A stretch of DNA of 64,000 nt from CAVORB01 sp963698495 (GCA_963698495.1 CAVORB010000013.1:1-64000); one strand, 5' to 3'; counted from the first letter of the stretch, positions 47,023 through 56,847 are shown. Numbers and translations: made by a program. Notes: generated by a model not told the origin, from the sequence alone.

Positions 47023-49876
47023 TCAGTCTTCCATCAGCTCGCGCCACAGCGCCTGCACCCGCGCGCGCTGCTCGACCAGCAGATCGTCCGGGATGGTGGT
47101 CGGCTGCTCCTGCAGGGCGCTGCGATGGTAGGCGGCGCGCAGGTCCTTGTAGGCGGCGGTCAGGTCCTGGGCGGCGTTGCCGGGCATCAGGTCGAGCCGG
47201 GCCAGGGTCTCCAGCAGCCGGATGTTGTCGGTCCAGACGGCGAGGTCCGGGTGCCGCGATGCCCACCGCAGGACCGAGTATTGAACCATAAACTCGATAT
47301 CCGCAATACCGCCGTGGCCCTGCTTGAGGTCGAAGCGTCCGTCCCCGGTCTTGTCGAGGTTGGCGCGCATCTTCTCGCGCATCTCGCGCACCGCCTTGCG
47401 CAGGGCCGACACCTCGCGCTCGCGGCACAGGATCTCCCGGCGCACCGCGGCGAAACGCTCGGCCAGCATCGCGATCGCCGGCCACCGGGCGCGCCCGCAC
47501 CAGGGCCTGGTGCTCCCAGGTCCAGGCATCCGTCGCCTGGTACTCGGCGAAGGACTTCAGCGAGCGCACCAGCGCCCCCTTGTTGCCGTCCGGGCGCAGG
47601 CGCATGTCCACCTCGTACAGCTGCCCAGAGGGGGTCTGGGTGGTCATCATGTGGATCATGCGCTGACCAAGGCGGGCGTAGAGCTGCTCGTTGGAGATGG
47701 CGCGCGCGCCATCGGTCATCGCGCTCATCGACTCGCCGCCGTGGAGGAACACGAGGTCGAGGTCGGACCCGTACCCGAGCTCGATCCCGCCGAGCTTGCC
47801 GTAGCCGAGCACCAGGAAGCCCGTGTCCTCGCCCTCGACCCCGCCCGGGCGTCCGTGCCTGCGCACCAGGTGGTCGAAGGTGAGCGCGAGCACCCGCCGA
47901 ACGCTGACCTCGGCGATCTCGGTCAGGTAGTCGCTCACCACCATCAGCGGGATGACCTCGGTGAGATCCGCCGCCGCCACCCGCAGCATGTTGCCCTGGG
48001 CGAACTGACGCAGCCGCTCCATCTGCTGCTCGAGGTCTTCCGGGTCCACCCGCGCGAGCAGGATGTCCAGCTCCTCCTCCAGGTCCGCCCGCCGCAGGGG
48101 GGCGAACAGCCTGCGCGGATCGAGCAGCTCGTCGAGCAGCAAGGGATGACGGGCGACCTGATCGCTGACCCAGGGGCTCATGCCCGCCAGCCGCGCGAGC
48201 TGGGAGAGGATCACCGGGTGCTCGACGAGCATCGCCAGGTAGGCGGTGCGGCGCACCACGGATTCGAGCACCCGCAGCACCCGCTCCAGGGCGAGGTCCG
48301 GGGCGTCCGAGGAGGCGATCACCTGCAGCATCAGCGGCATCAGCTGCGCCAGGCGGTCCGCGCCCTTGGTGCTCAGGCCCTTGCGCGCCGCGGCGTCGCG
48401 GAAACGATCCAGGCGCGCCAGGGCGGCGGCGGGATCGGAGAAGCCCGCGCGCGCGAGCACATCTAGGGCATGGGCCTCGTCCGCCGCACCCCGCCAAATG
48501 GCGGCGAAGGACTGTTCGCGATGGGCCTCCTCCGCGTGGGGAGCGGCGAATACGCGGTCGAACTGGCCCTGGACCCGGCGCCGGTGCTCGTCCAGTACCC
48601 GCAGGAACGACGCCCAGTCCGCAAACCCCATGGAGCGCGCCAGGCGCAGCCGGCCCAGCTCGTCCTCGGGCAGCAGGTGGGTCTGCTTGTCCCGCCAGGC
48701 CTGGATGCGGTTCTCCACCAGCCGCAGGACCTCGTAGGCCGCATCGAGCTGCTGCACGGCGAAGGCCGGCAGCAGGCCCTTCTCCCCGAGCAGCCGCAGC
48801 ACCGGGCGGATGGGACGGATCTGCAGGTCCGGATCCCGCCCGCCGCGGATGAGCTGGAAGGCCTGGCCGATGAACTCGATCTCCCGGATGCCCCCGGGAC
48901 CAAGCTTGACGTTGTCCGCCATGCCCTTGCGCCTGAGCTCCTTGGTGATGAGCTCCTTCATCTCGCGCAGGGACTCGATCGCCCCGAAGTCCAGATAGCG
49001 CCGGTAGACGAAGGGCCGCAGCATGGCGCAGAGCTGGCCTCCCGCCTCGCGGTCCCCGGCCACCACCCGCGCCTTGATCATGGCGTAGCGCTCCCACTCC
49101 CGGGCCTGGGACTGGTAGTAGTCCTCCATGGCGCCGAAGCTCATGGCGAGCGGTCCGGAGTCCCCGAATGGACGCAGCCGGGTGTCGACGCGGAACACGA
49201 AGCCCTCCGGCGTCTGGGTATCGAGGGCCTGCACCAGGCCGCGGGCGACGCGGGTGAAGAACTGCTCGTTGCTCAGCGGCCGCGCGCCGTCGGTCTGGCC
49301 GTGGGCGGGAAAGGCGAAGATGAGGTCGATGTCGGAGGAGAGGTTGAGCTCCCGCGCGCCCAGCTTGCCCATCCCAAGCACGACCAGGCGCTGCGCGTTC
49401 CCGCCGTCATCCCGCGGGGTGCCATGATCGGCGACCGCCCACCGGTGGAGCGCGTCCAGGGAGCGGTCCACGCAGGCATCCGCAAGGGCCGTCAGGTCCT
49501 CCAGGGTCTCGTCGAGGTCCGCCAGGCGGGCGATATCGCGCCAGATGACGCGCACCATCTCCGCGCGGCGGAAGCGGCGCAGGCGCGTCGAAAGGGACTG
49601 TGCGTCTTCGACCCCGTCGAGCGCCGCCGCGAGCAGCTGGTCGATCTCGCCCGGGGCACAGGCGCGATCGAGGCGTCCCGACCCGAGCAGCTCCGGGAGG
49701 AGATGCGGGTGGCGAATGCAGGACTGGGCGACATAATCGCTCGCCTCCCACACCGGCGTCAGGGTTTCGGCCAGCAGGGGATGATCGGGAAGCGGCACGC
49801 CGCGCTCGGCGAGCGCCGCCTGCCAGGCGCCACGCTGGTCGGATACCCCCGCCACCAGATCCTCGGCCCCGGCCAT
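47023..49876 (-). CDS. glnE: Bifunctional glutamine synthetase adenylyltransferase/deadenylase, one frameshift
   Basis: Adenylylates and deadenylylates glutamine synthetase in response to PII and glutamine. About 950 residues when corrected. The N-terminal deadenylylase domain has VVLGMGKLGARELNLSSDIDLIF; the C-terminal adenylylase domain has LVLGYGKLGGIELGYGSDLDLVF, both nucleotidyltransferase GS-x10-DxD folds. The frame changes near 47475. The corrected end carries LAERFAAVRREILCR, LKQGHGGIADIEFMVQY and stops at 47023 (ALWRELMED). Uncorrected, the frame runs on to 46961 over the ilvE start. ATG 49876. Confidence 0.95.
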
Positions 49877-49930
49877 CGCGGAACCTCCTCAGCCGCAAAC
49901 TAGCCGCAGAGGATACTTTGCAATACGGGG

Positions 49931-49954
49931 AAAGAGAAACCGGCAACGCCGGTT
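49931..49954 (-). terminator. Terminator-like hairpin after the copper-storage gene
   Basis: On the minus strand: AACCGGC/GCCGGTT perfect 7-bp stem with a 3-base loop, followed by TCTCTTTCC. Moderate intrinsic terminator between the metal cluster and glnE, 160 bases after the copper-storage stop. Confidence 0.6.
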
Positions 49955-50114
49955 CAGGGCATCAGATGGCTGGGTGTGCGTTCTTCGGATTGCTGATCGC
50001 CCGTCGCAACAGCGCGAGCCCGAGAGGTGCTCGTGGGGCCGTTGCGCCCGGGAGGCGGGGAGGAACGGTAAGTCCCTTCTCCGATCCCGAGCGCAACGTT
50101 CGGCGAGATCGGCT

Positions 50115-50609
50115 TTACGCCGACAACTTGTCGATCGCGGCAACCACCTGCGCGCAGGACTCCGCGCATTCCTTGCACTCGACATGCTTGTCCTCGTGAA
50201 CCCGACACTCTTTCTCGCAGTCCTCGCAGGCCTGCCGACAGACCGCCGCCAGGGACTTGACGTAGGGCGAGTTGCCGGCAAGCTGATAGGAGAAGGCCCG
50301 GCAGATGGGCAGCATCTCGTTGACCTTCCGCGCGCAATCCGCGAGCGTGGTGTCGCCTTCCTGAAACGCCACCAGGCAGTGAGCGGCACACTGCTGGGCC
50401 GTGACCACGCAGTCGTTCACGGCCTCCAGGACGCCCGGATTCTTGGGGGCGTGATCCTCGTGCCGATGTCCGGGGGCGTCCCCGCCAAGGCTGGTGCCCG
50501 TCGCCAGGGCAGCCCCGATGGCGCCGGCGCCCACGAGCAGCGCGCGGCGGCTGATTGTTGGCTCACGGTCATCCCGGCCTTTGGCATTGTCTCGATGGTT
50601 TGTTGTCAT
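50115..50609 (-). CDS. Tat-exported four-helix-bundle copper storage-like protein (Csp1 type)
   Basis: 164 residues. N-terminal twin-arginine signal: SRRALLVGAGAIGAALATG. The mature part is helical with 12 cysteines spaced mostly CxxxC or CxxC: NDCVVTAQQCAAHC, LADC, LPIC, AAVCRQACEDCEKEC, VECKECAESC. This is the pattern of Csp1/DUF326 copper-storage bundles, which load many Cu(I) ions on core thiolates. A His-rich linker (PGHRHEDHAP) precedes the bundle. It lies 85 nt downstream of the RND pump on the same strand, so export and storage of the same metal may be linked. Confidence 0.88.
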   Translation of the reverse strand: MTTNHRDNAKGRDDREPTISRRALLVGAGAIGAALATGTSLGGDAPGHRHEDHAPKNPGVLEAVNDCVVTAQQCAAHCLVAFQEGDTTLADCARKVNEMLPICRAFSYQLAGNSPYVKSLAAVCRQACEDCEKECRVHEDKHVECKECAESCAQVVAAIDKLSA

Positions 50610-50694
50610 TCGTCTGGAACCTTTTCTGGGTTGTTGTTCGCGTCAGCCGTAGCTGTCACGGTGCGCGTGTCGCTGAACTGCCGACACACCGAAG

Positions 50695-53600
50695 CTAGCT
50701 CCTGCCCGGCCGGCTTTCAAGGTTCGCCGGGCTCGGTTCATGATGCCGGGAACCGGCGATGCCTCGCGAGAAGGCCCCGTAGAGGACCGGCAACACCACC
50801 AGCGTGAGAAAGGTGGAGGACACCAGGCCGCCAACCACAACGGTCGCCAGCGGGCGCTGCACCTCGGAGCCGACACCGGTGGCGTAGAGTAACGGGGCCA
50901 GACCCAGCGCGGTGGTCAGCGCCGTCATCAGCACGGGACGCAGCCGCGAAAGCGCGCCTTTCACGACGGCCGGCCGCGGCGCCATACCGCCCTCCAGGTT
51001 CTGATTGATGGCGTTGACCATAACCACGCCGTTGAGCACCGCGACGCCGAATACGGCAATGAACCCAATCGAGCCTGGCACCGAGAGGTAAAGTCCGGAG
51101 AGGTAAAGGGCCACCACCCCGCCGATCAGGGCGAGCGGAACGTTGAGCATGATCAACAGGGCCTGACCCACCGAGTGGAAGGCGAAGTACAGCAGCAGGA
51201 AGATCAGCCCCAGCGACAGCGGCACCACGATCAGCAGACGCTCCTGGGCCCGCCGCTGGTTCTCGAACTGGCCGCCGAAGACGATGCTGTAGCCGGCGGG
51301 CAGCTCGACCTCTTCGGCGATGCGCCGATCGATCTCCGCGACGAAGCCGCCCATGTCGCGGTCCGCCACGTTGGCCTCGATGACCACTCGGCGCTGGACA
51401 TCGTCGCGTCGGATCTGAGGCGGCCCGGACTCGATCGCGACCTCCGCCAGGTCGCGCAGCCGCACCCAGGCGCCATTGGCTCCGGTCAGGATCAGGTCGC
51501 CGATCGCCTCGGCGCTGTCGCGGTAGCGCGGCGCCAGCCGGACCAGGATGTCGTAGCGCTCGTTGCCGCGGATCACCTGGCCCGCCCGGGCACCGCCGAT
51601 GGCATCCTCCACCAGGGCCATCACCTGGCTCACGGGGATGCCGAACCGCGCCAGGCGGTCCCGATCCGGGCGGATGACGAGCTGGGATTCGCCCGCGATG
51701 GGCTCCAGGGCCACGTTCCGCGCGCCAGGCACGCGCTTGACCAATGCCTCGATCTCCTTGCCCCGCTCGGCGAGGACCTCGAGGTCCGTGCCGAACAGCT
51801 TGATGGCGAGCTGGGATTTGACCCCCGAGAGCAGCTCGTCGACGCGGGTCGCGATCGGCTGGGAAAAGGAGAACAGCAGCCCCGGGTGCCCGGACATGGC
51901 CTGTTCCATCCGCACCTGCAGATCGGCCCTGGTCGACGCGGTCTCCCACTCCACCTGCGGCTTGAGCCCGACATAGATCTCGATGTTGGAGACCGGCTCG
52001 GGGTCGCCCCCGAGCTCAGCGCGGCCGACGCGGCTGGAGGCGTAGATCACTTCGGGAAACCCCATGAGTACCGCCTCCAACTCGGCCGCCACGCCCAACG
52101 CTGTCTCCAGACTCGACGAAGGCGCGAGGGTCACGCGGATGTTGAGCGTTCCCTCCTCCAGCTCCGGAACGAACTCCGTCCCGAGGCGGGGCGCAAGCCA
52201 CAGGCTTGCTGCGAGCAACGCGGCGGCGATCGTCACCACCAGCCAGCGCAGTCGCAGCGCCCGCCACAAGAGGAGCCGGTATGCCCACTCCAGGGGCACC
52301 AGCAGGGGGCTTCTGCGGGTCGCCACCGGTCGGCGAAAGGCGTAGCTCGCCAGCGCCGGCACCACAGTGAGGGCGACGATGACCGAGGCAACCATCGCCA
52401 GCACGATGGCGGCGGCCATGGGCTGAAAGAGCTTGCCTTCCACACCCTCGAGGGTGAAGAGCGGCGCGAAGACCACGATGACGACCCCGACCGCGAAGAA
52501 GACGGGGCGCCCAACCTCCCGCGCCGCCTCCTCGATGCGCAAGGAAATCCCGCCTTCACCGGCATCCCGGGAAAGGTGGCGGAAGATGTTTTCCATCATC
52601 ACCACCGAGCCGTCGACCATCATGCCGATGGCGACCGCCAGCCCCCCCAGGGACATCAGGTTGGCGGAGATGTCCCACGCGGCCATCGCCATCAGGGCAA
52701 GCCCGATGGACAAGGGGATGGAGATCAGCACCAGCAGGGTGGCCCGGATACTGAGCAGGAACAGGGCCAACACCACGACGATCAGGATGAAGGCCTGGGC
52801 CAGGGCTCCGGTGACGGTGGCGACCGCGCGTTCGACCAAATCCGCCTGATCGTAAAAGGGCTCGATCAGGACTCCGTCCGGCAGTGCGCGCTGGATCGCC
52901 GGCAACCGCGCCTTGATGCCGTCGATGGTGGCCTTGGTATTGGCCCCCATGCGTTTGAGCACAATGCCGGCGACCACCTCACCAAGCACCTCGGGATGAC
53001 CGTCGCCATCCCGGGTGGTCATGGTCACCGCCCCCTGGCGGATCTCAGGTCCGAACATGACCTCGGCCACGTCCCGCACCCGCACCGGCACCCCGCTCCA
53101 GTCCTTGAGCGGCACGTTGCCGATGTCGCGCAGGCCGTCCTCGCCGGGGCGGACCCAGCCGACCCCGCGGATGGTGAGCTGCTCCGCGCCACGGTCCAGA
53201 TACCAGCCGCCGGCGTTTCGGTTATTGGCCTCGATGGCCGCCGCCAGGTCATGTACCGACAGCCCGTAGGAGAGCAGCAGCTTGGGATCCGCGATCACCT
53301 GGTACTGACGCACCTCTCCGCCGAAGGAGAGCACGTCGGTCACCCCGTCCACCGGCATCAGCAGGAGCTTGACGACCCAGTCGTTGAGTCCGCGCAGCGC
53401 CATGATGTCGAGGCCCTGCGCGCCGCTCGCCCGCAGGATGTACTGAAACACCTGCCCGAGCCCCGAGGTGTTGGGCCCCATCTCGGGGACGCCGACGCCG
53501 GGCGGAATCTGCTCCCTCGCATCCTGCAGGCGCTCGAACACGAGCTGGCGGGCGAAGTAGACGTCCGTGCCCTCGCTGAACACCACGGTCACGATCGAGA

Positions 53601-53868
53601 GCCCCGTCTTGGAGATGGAGCGCACCTCATCCACGTCGGGCAATGCGTACATCACCGCCTCGATGGGATAGGTGATGAGCTGCTCCACCTCCTCGGCGGC
53701 GAGCCCCGGGGCCTCGGTGTTGACTGTGACCTGGATGTTGGTGACGTCGGGAAAGGCGTCGAGCTTCAGCCGCGGCAGCACCAGGGCGCTGGCGCCCAGG
53801 GTCGCGAGCAGCGCCAGCAGGACCAGCAGGCGGTTGCGGACCGCCGCCTCGACAAGTCTGTCCAGCAT
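50695..53868 (-). CDS. Heavy-metal efflux RND permease (CzcA/CusA family)
   Basis: 1057 residues, full-length inner-membrane RND pump with 12 TM helices and two large periplasmic loops. GLAAEEVEQLITYPIEAVMYALPDV and SLGGLAVAIGMMVDGSVVMMENIFRHL (TM4 proton-relay region) mark the heavy-metal group. In TM4 the first Asp of the CzcA DFG-type site is replaced (AVAIG), as in Cu/Ag pumps. Yet the LEEGTLNIRVTLAPSSSL region lacks the methionines expected of CusA. The metal is therefore unassigned. The start ATG 53868 follows the adaptor stop by 10 nt. No outer-membrane factor gene is adjacent. Confidence 0.92.
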   Translation of the reverse strand: MLDRLVEAAVRNRLLVLLALLATLGASALVLPRLKLDAFPDVTNIQVTVNTEAPGLAAEEVEQLITYPIEAVMYALPDVDEVRSISKTGLSIVTVVFSEGTDVYFARQLVFERLQDAREQIPPGVGVPEMGPNTSGLGQVFQYILRASGAQGLDIMALRGLNDWVVKLLLMPVDGVTDVLSFGGEVRQYQVIADPKLLLSYGLSVHDLAAAIEANNRNAGGWYLDRGAEQLTIRGVGWVRPGEDGLRDIGNVPLKDWSGVPVRVRDVAEVMFGPEIRQGAVTMTTRDGDGHPEVLGEVVAGIVLKRMGANTKATIDGIKARLPAIQRALPDGVLIEPFYDQADLVERAVATVTGALAQAFILIVVVLALFLLSIRATLLVLISIPLSIGLALMAMAAWDISANLMSLGGLAVAIGMMVDGSVVMMENIFRHLSRDAGEGGISLRIEEAAREVGRPVFFAVGVVIVVFAPLFTLEGVEGKLFQPMAAAIVLAMVASVIVALTVVPALASYAFRRPVATRRSPLLVPLEWAYRLLLWRALRLRWLVVTIAAALLAASLWLAPRLGTEFVPELEEGTLNIRVTLAPSSSLETALGVAAELEAVLMGFPEVIYASSRVGRAELGGDPEPVSNIEIYVGLKPQVEWETASTRADLQVRMEQAMSGHPGLLFSFSQPIATRVDELLSGVKSQLAIKLFGTDLEVLAERGKEIEALVKRVPGARNVALEPIAGESQLVIRPDRDRLARFGIPVSQVMALVEDAIGGARAGQVIRGNERYDILVRLAPRYRDSAEAIGDLILTGANGAWVRLRDLAEVAIESGPPQIRRDDVQRRVVIEANVADRDMGGFVAEIDRRIAEEVELPAGYSIVFGGQFENQRRAQERLLIVVPLSLGLIFLLLYFAFHSVGQALLIMLNVPLALIGGVVALYLSGLYLSVPGSIGFIAVFGVAVLNGVVMVNAINQNLEGGMAPRPAVVKGALSRLRPVLMTALTTALGLAPLLYATGVGSEVQRPLATVVVGGLVSSTFLTLVVLPVLYGAFSRGIAGSRHHEPSPANLESRPGRS

Positions 53869-53878
53869 CGTCCCGCCC

Positions 53879-55141
53879 TCAATGATTGTGCGGGTCGAAG
53901 CCGCCCTTGGCGAGCTCCGACTGGAGGAAGAACCCGCCCCGGGTGACGACGCGCGTGCCGGCGGGCAAGCCGGCGATCACCGCCATGCCGCCGACCGTGC
54001 GCAGACGCTCCACCGCAACGGGGCGAAAGCGCCCCTGCCCCTCGGCCACGAACACCTGCCATTCGCCTTCGGGATGGCGCAGCAGCGCTTCCTCCGGCAG
54101 CGCCAACACGGGCTCACCGTCGCCGGCGATGATCGAGACGTCCACAAAGACGCCGGGGTGGAGCCGATGCGCCGGGTCCGGTACTTCCACGCGCACCGCC
54201 TGGGTGCGGGTCGTTTCGTCCAGCAAGTGGTGGATCTGGGTCACGCGCCCGTCGAGCCAGACGCCTCGGAAAGCGACCCGTGCCTGATCGCCGACCGAGA
54301 CCGTCGCCGCCTCCTCCGGCGGCAGTCGCGCCTCGACCCAGCGCACCGACTCGTCGGTGATCTCGAACAGCACGCGGCCCGGCTCAACCAGCTCACCGAG
54401 GACGAACGCGTCCCGCACCACCGTCCCGCTCTGCGGGGCGAGCAGCTCGAAGGTGCCGTCGGCCTGCTCGGAGGCGGCGGTCACCAGGGCCTCCGCCTGC
54501 GACCTGGTCATGCCGTATGCGAGTACGCGCGAGAGCGCCTTCTGGCGCGCTACGCTCGCTTCCAGATAGTCGCTCTCGGAGACGAACTGGCCCTTGAGCT
54601 TGGTCAGGCGCTGCCACTCCCGCTCGGCCACCACCAGATCGCCCTGGGCCTCGGCCATGTCCACGCTCGAGAGGGTGACGAGCGGCTGCGCGAGCTCGAC
54701 ATGATCCCCCAGGCGCGCCTGCCGGGCCACGACCTGGGCCTCGATCCGCGGGGTCACCTGCGCCGTGGCGTAGGCGTTCAGGCGCACCTCCCCCGGCCCA
54801 CGCAGGTTTTCTCCGAGCGCCCGTGGCGCAAGGACCGAGGTCTCTACTTCCAGCGACCGCTGCTGCTCCGGCGTGAGGTGGAGATCGCCGGCGTCCTCGT
54901 GCGCATACCCATGCTCGTGGTCGACTTTGGCCGGCGCGATCTCCTCGCCATGCTCGTCGTGATCGTGTTGGCCGAGATCCGTGACGTGCGGTTCGATCGC
55001 GGAGGCGACCTCGTCGGCTTTCGGGCTGGAAGCGGGTGGCGCGGCCGCGAGCGACGCCGCCCCCAGAGACAGGAGAAAAAGAATCGGCAGGGAGTGCGGG
55101 GACGCGCACCGCACAACCCGCCCTTTGAGTTCGGGAAGCAT
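53879..55141 (-). CDS. RND periplasmic adaptor (CzcB/CusB-like membrane fusion protein)
   Basis: 420 residues. Hydrophobic N-terminal export segment (LPILFLLSLGAASLAAAPP), then a His/Asp-rich stretch DLGQHDHDEHGEEIAPAKVDHEHGYAHED likely to bind metal. The barrel-sandwich (RLGDHVELAQPLVTLSSVDMAEAQ), short hairpin (EREWQRLTKLKGQFVSESDYLEA) and beta-barrel domains (ALPEEALLRHPEGEWQVFVAEGQG) follow. It joins the RND pump to an outer-membrane channel not encoded here. The protein ends FDPHNH, which may also bind metal. Confidence 0.92.
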   Translation of the reverse strand: MLPELKGRVVRCASPHSLPILFLLSLGAASLAAAPPASSPKADEVASAIEPHVTDLGQHDHDEHGEEIAPAKVDHEHGYAHEDAGDLHLTPEQQRSLEVETSVLAPRALGENLRGPGEVRLNAYATAQVTPRIEAQVVARQARLGDHVELAQPLVTLSSVDMAEAQGDLVVAEREWQRLTKLKGQFVSESDYLEASVARQKALSRVLAYGMTRSQAEALVTAASEQADGTFELLAPQSGTVVRDAFVLGELVEPGRVLFEITDESVRWVEARLPPEEAATVSVGDQARVAFRGVWLDGRVTQIHHLLDETTRTQAVRVEVPDPAHRLHPGVFVDVSIIAGDGEPVLALPEEALLRHPEGEWQVFVAEGQGRFRPVAVERLRTVGGMAVIAGLPAGTRVVTRGGFFLQSELAKGGFDPHNH

Positions 55142-55198
55142 GGAAGCCCTCGTGAGATCAAGGGGTTGGAACCGCCGCGCAACCCGCGCGGCACCCGG

Positions 55199-55522
55199 TC
55201 AGATTCGCGATCGGGTCCTTGGGGGTTTGAGCGGCGGAGGAACCCCGCGAAGCGCGAGCGAAGGATGGGTGGGGAGGCGAAAGGCCTCTTTCCGCGGATG
55301 CAGACTGACGGGAACGGCCGGGGTCAGCCCGACCAGATGCGCACCTGCGTGACAGCAGTGATCGCAATCGCCGGCGTCCTCAGAGCCGTGCTGGTCTCCG
55401 TGCGCGCCGACAGAATGAGCGTCGTGGACGACCAGCGCGGGCCCATGCCCGGCGAAGGCCCAGGCGCCCGCGAGACCAAGCATGGCGAAAACCAGCAGGG
55501 ATGCGATGAAGCGCCGGGGCAT
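55199..55522 (-). CDS. Small exported His/Cys-rich protein of the metal-efflux cluster
   Basis: 107 residues from ATG 55522. MPRRFIASLLVFAMLGLAGAWAFA is a signal peptide. The mature protein has a metal-binding-looking stretch HDAHSVGAHGDQHGSEDAGD then CDHCCHAGAHLVGL, followed by a Pro-rich tail. Its place just upstream of the adaptor gene resembles the small CzcI-like or DUF2946-type proteins of other czc/cus clusters. The exact family is not certain. Expected role: periplasmic metal binding or sensing. Confidence 0.7.
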   Translation of the reverse strand: MPRRFIASLLVFAMLGLAGAWAFAGHGPALVVHDAHSVGAHGDQHGSEDAGDCDHCCHAGAHLVGLTPAVPVSLHPRKEAFRLPTHPSLALRGVPPPLKPPRTRSRI

Positions 55523-55618
55523 TGCGGCCTCGTGGACCAGTGAATTCGCCTTCACTCTAGTCCACCATGGCCGATGAATCCACAATCGCTCGGCACCAAC
55601 GCCGACCGGGCCAGACGG

Positions 55619-55650
55619 GCCCAGAACCTGTTGCGAAGCGGATTCTGGGC
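55619..55650. promoter_or_regulatory. Inverted repeat GCCCAGAA-N16-TTCTGGGC
   Basis: Perfect 8-bp arms with a 16-base spacer, 97 bases upstream of the first gene of the metal cluster. It could be a hairpin in the leader or a spaced operator. No metalloregulator gene is in the window to tie it to. Confidence 0.35.
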
Positions 55651-55673
55651 TTGCGTTCTAGATTGCCACCCCA

Positions 55674-55686
55674 ACATTAATAATGT
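55674..55686. promoter_or_regulatory. AT-rich palindrome ACATTAATAATGT
   Basis: 6-bp arms with a single central base, lying in the most AT-rich stretch of the intergenic region, about 150 bases upstream of the metal-cluster start. Symmetry and position suggest an operator or a promoter element; the cognate protein is unknown. Confidence 0.35.
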
Positions 55687-55813
55687 AGTTTGAGTACCGC
55701 TATAAAACGCTGTTTGATACGGTGCCTCTCGCGGCGCAAATACGTGCCGCCATTTCCAAGCGCTTAAGCGTGCAAGAATGGGGACACGCAGGAACCCGCG
55801 CTGGGGGCGACGA

Positions 55814-55845
55814 GCCAACTCTAGCCAGGATGGCCAGAGCTCAGC
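55814..55845. repeat. Dispersed palindromic repeat, diverged copy 2
   Basis: 32 bp matching 63259-63290 at 23 positions, including an unbroken 13-base core GCCAGGATGGCCA and the terminal TCAGC. Compensating changes keep the stem around the AGGAT loop. Intergenic, upstream of the first RRM gene. Confidence 0.55.
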
Positions 55846-56067
55846 GTTCGAATAAAGAGGAATGCGCCTGCCAACGACCTCCCTGCCCGGCTGACGCTTG
55901 CCATGTCGGCGAGGGATCGGTCGAGAGACGAACCGCCGAGAGATCGTCCTGGCGAGAGCCGCGACAAAGACGCGTGACGCATCGGATCCGAAGCAACGCG
56001 TGGCGTCCGGTACCTTCAGACCTTTCATTTTTCGTTTTCAGCATCAGCTCGCAACGGTGTCCTTTCT

Positions 56068-56652
56068 ATGGCTTCAGCTACGACCGGTACGAATCACCCG
56101 ACAAGAACCCTCTGTGTCACCAATCTCCCCACCGATACGACGGAAGAGGATGTCCGCGCCTTGTTCTCCGAATACGGCTCGGTGCGACAGGTAAAGCTGT
56201 TCACAGGCGAGTGTTATCGCCGGGCCCAGGGTTACGGCCACCTCGACCTGGGCACCGAGGAAGCGGAAAGCGCCGTGGCCGCGCTCGACGGACAGGTATT
56301 CAACGGATCGATCATCCGGGTCAGTCACTTCGCGGAACATACGACCGCGCCCGAGGCAGGGGACGCCCATCCTGCTGGCCAAGCTCAGCGGCAGGACGAT
56401 GAGACACCCAGCAACCTCCTCCGCCGCCGTTACGAGGTTGCATCCGTGGAGAAGACCGACATGCCGGACGGCGGAGAGGGGGGCGACTGGTATCGATACG
56501 TGTTGTCCAGCGGTCGCGCCCAGGTGACCGGGCTTCACCGCGGCACACTGGAGGAGGTCACGGCCTACGCGATGAGCTGCGCCGAGGATTTCAACCTGCG
56601 GAGCGCGACCGGCAGGAGCGCGCGCGCGCCGACCTATCAGCGGAAGAAGTAG
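56068..56652 (+). CDS. RNA-binding protein with RRM domain plus C-terminal extension
   Basis: 194 residues. The RRM (residues 12-90) has RNP2-like TLCVTNLPTDTTEEDVRALFSEYG and an RNP1-like segment AQGYGHLDLGTEEAESAVAALDG, in which the aromatic positions of RNP1 are partly lost (GYGHLDL instead of GFGFV). A charged linker (residues 95-120) leads to a C-terminal part (YEVASVEKTDMPDGG, GDWYRYVLSSGRAQVTGLHRGTLEEV) that looks like a small folded domain I do not recognise. The next gene down encodes a second, minimal RRM protein. Probably a post-transcriptional regulator. Confidence 0.8.
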   Translation: MASATTGTNHPTRTLCVTNLPTDTTEEDVRALFSEYGSVRQVKLFTGECYRRAQGYGHLDLGTEEAESAVAALDGQVFNGSIIRVSHFAEHTTAPEAGDAHPAGQAQRQDDETPSNLLRRRYEVASVEKTDMPDGGEGGDWYRYVLSSGRAQVTGLHRGTLEEVTAYAMSCAEDFNLRSATGRSARAPTYQRKK

Positions 56653-56694
56653 ATCTTCCATACCCGGTCGCGCGACTTACAGGATGGAATTTTT

Positions 56695-56726
56695 CGTGCT
56701 ATTCCAGCACGCACCTGTTAAGGTGC
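56695..56726 (+). other. Two tandem stem-loops after the first RRM gene
   Basis: CGTGCT-ATTCC-AGCACG (56695-56711) followed at once by GCACCT-GTTA-AGGTGC (56711-56726), sharing one base. Both stems are perfect 6-bp. No T-run follows, so this looks more like structured RNA or a decay barrier than a standard terminator. Confidence 0.4.
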
Positions 56727-56833
56727 CGCCCTGAGAGGACGAACCGGTCTCCTGATCGGGTCAAGGCATCCGCCGAATTCGACTGAAATCCCGCCGATTT
56801 CCCCGCGAGTCTCGTTTAGCCCCGCCTCCCCGC

Positions 56834-56847
56834 GCCGTTATAACGGC
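56834..56847. promoter_or_regulatory. 14-bp palindrome GCCGTTATAACGGC
   Basis: Perfect palindrome 87 bases upstream of the second RRM gene, with an embedded TTATAA that could overlap a -10 element. Candidate operator; no regulator identified. Confidence 0.4.

Larger units (their letters stand above)
55523..56067. other. Divergent gap between the metal cluster and the first RRM gene
   Basis: 545 bases with no supported gene. They contain an 8-bp inverted repeat (55619-55650), an ACATTA-A-TAATGT palindrome (55674-55686) and a diverged copy of the dispersed palindromic repeat (55814-55845). Both the metal-cluster promoter (minus) and the RRM promoter (plus) must lie here. A 24-codon frame starting at 55778 overlaps the repeat and is not called. 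Confidence 0.5.

Noticed and set aside
51175..53946. 923-codon plus-strand frame opposite the RND pump
   Set aside because: His/Gln/Asp-rich antisense shadow of the pump gene; no homology recognised.
55778..55852. 24-codon plus-strand frame starting MGTRRNPRWGRR
   Set aside because: Overlaps the diverged palindromic repeat, has no ribosome binding site and is too short.
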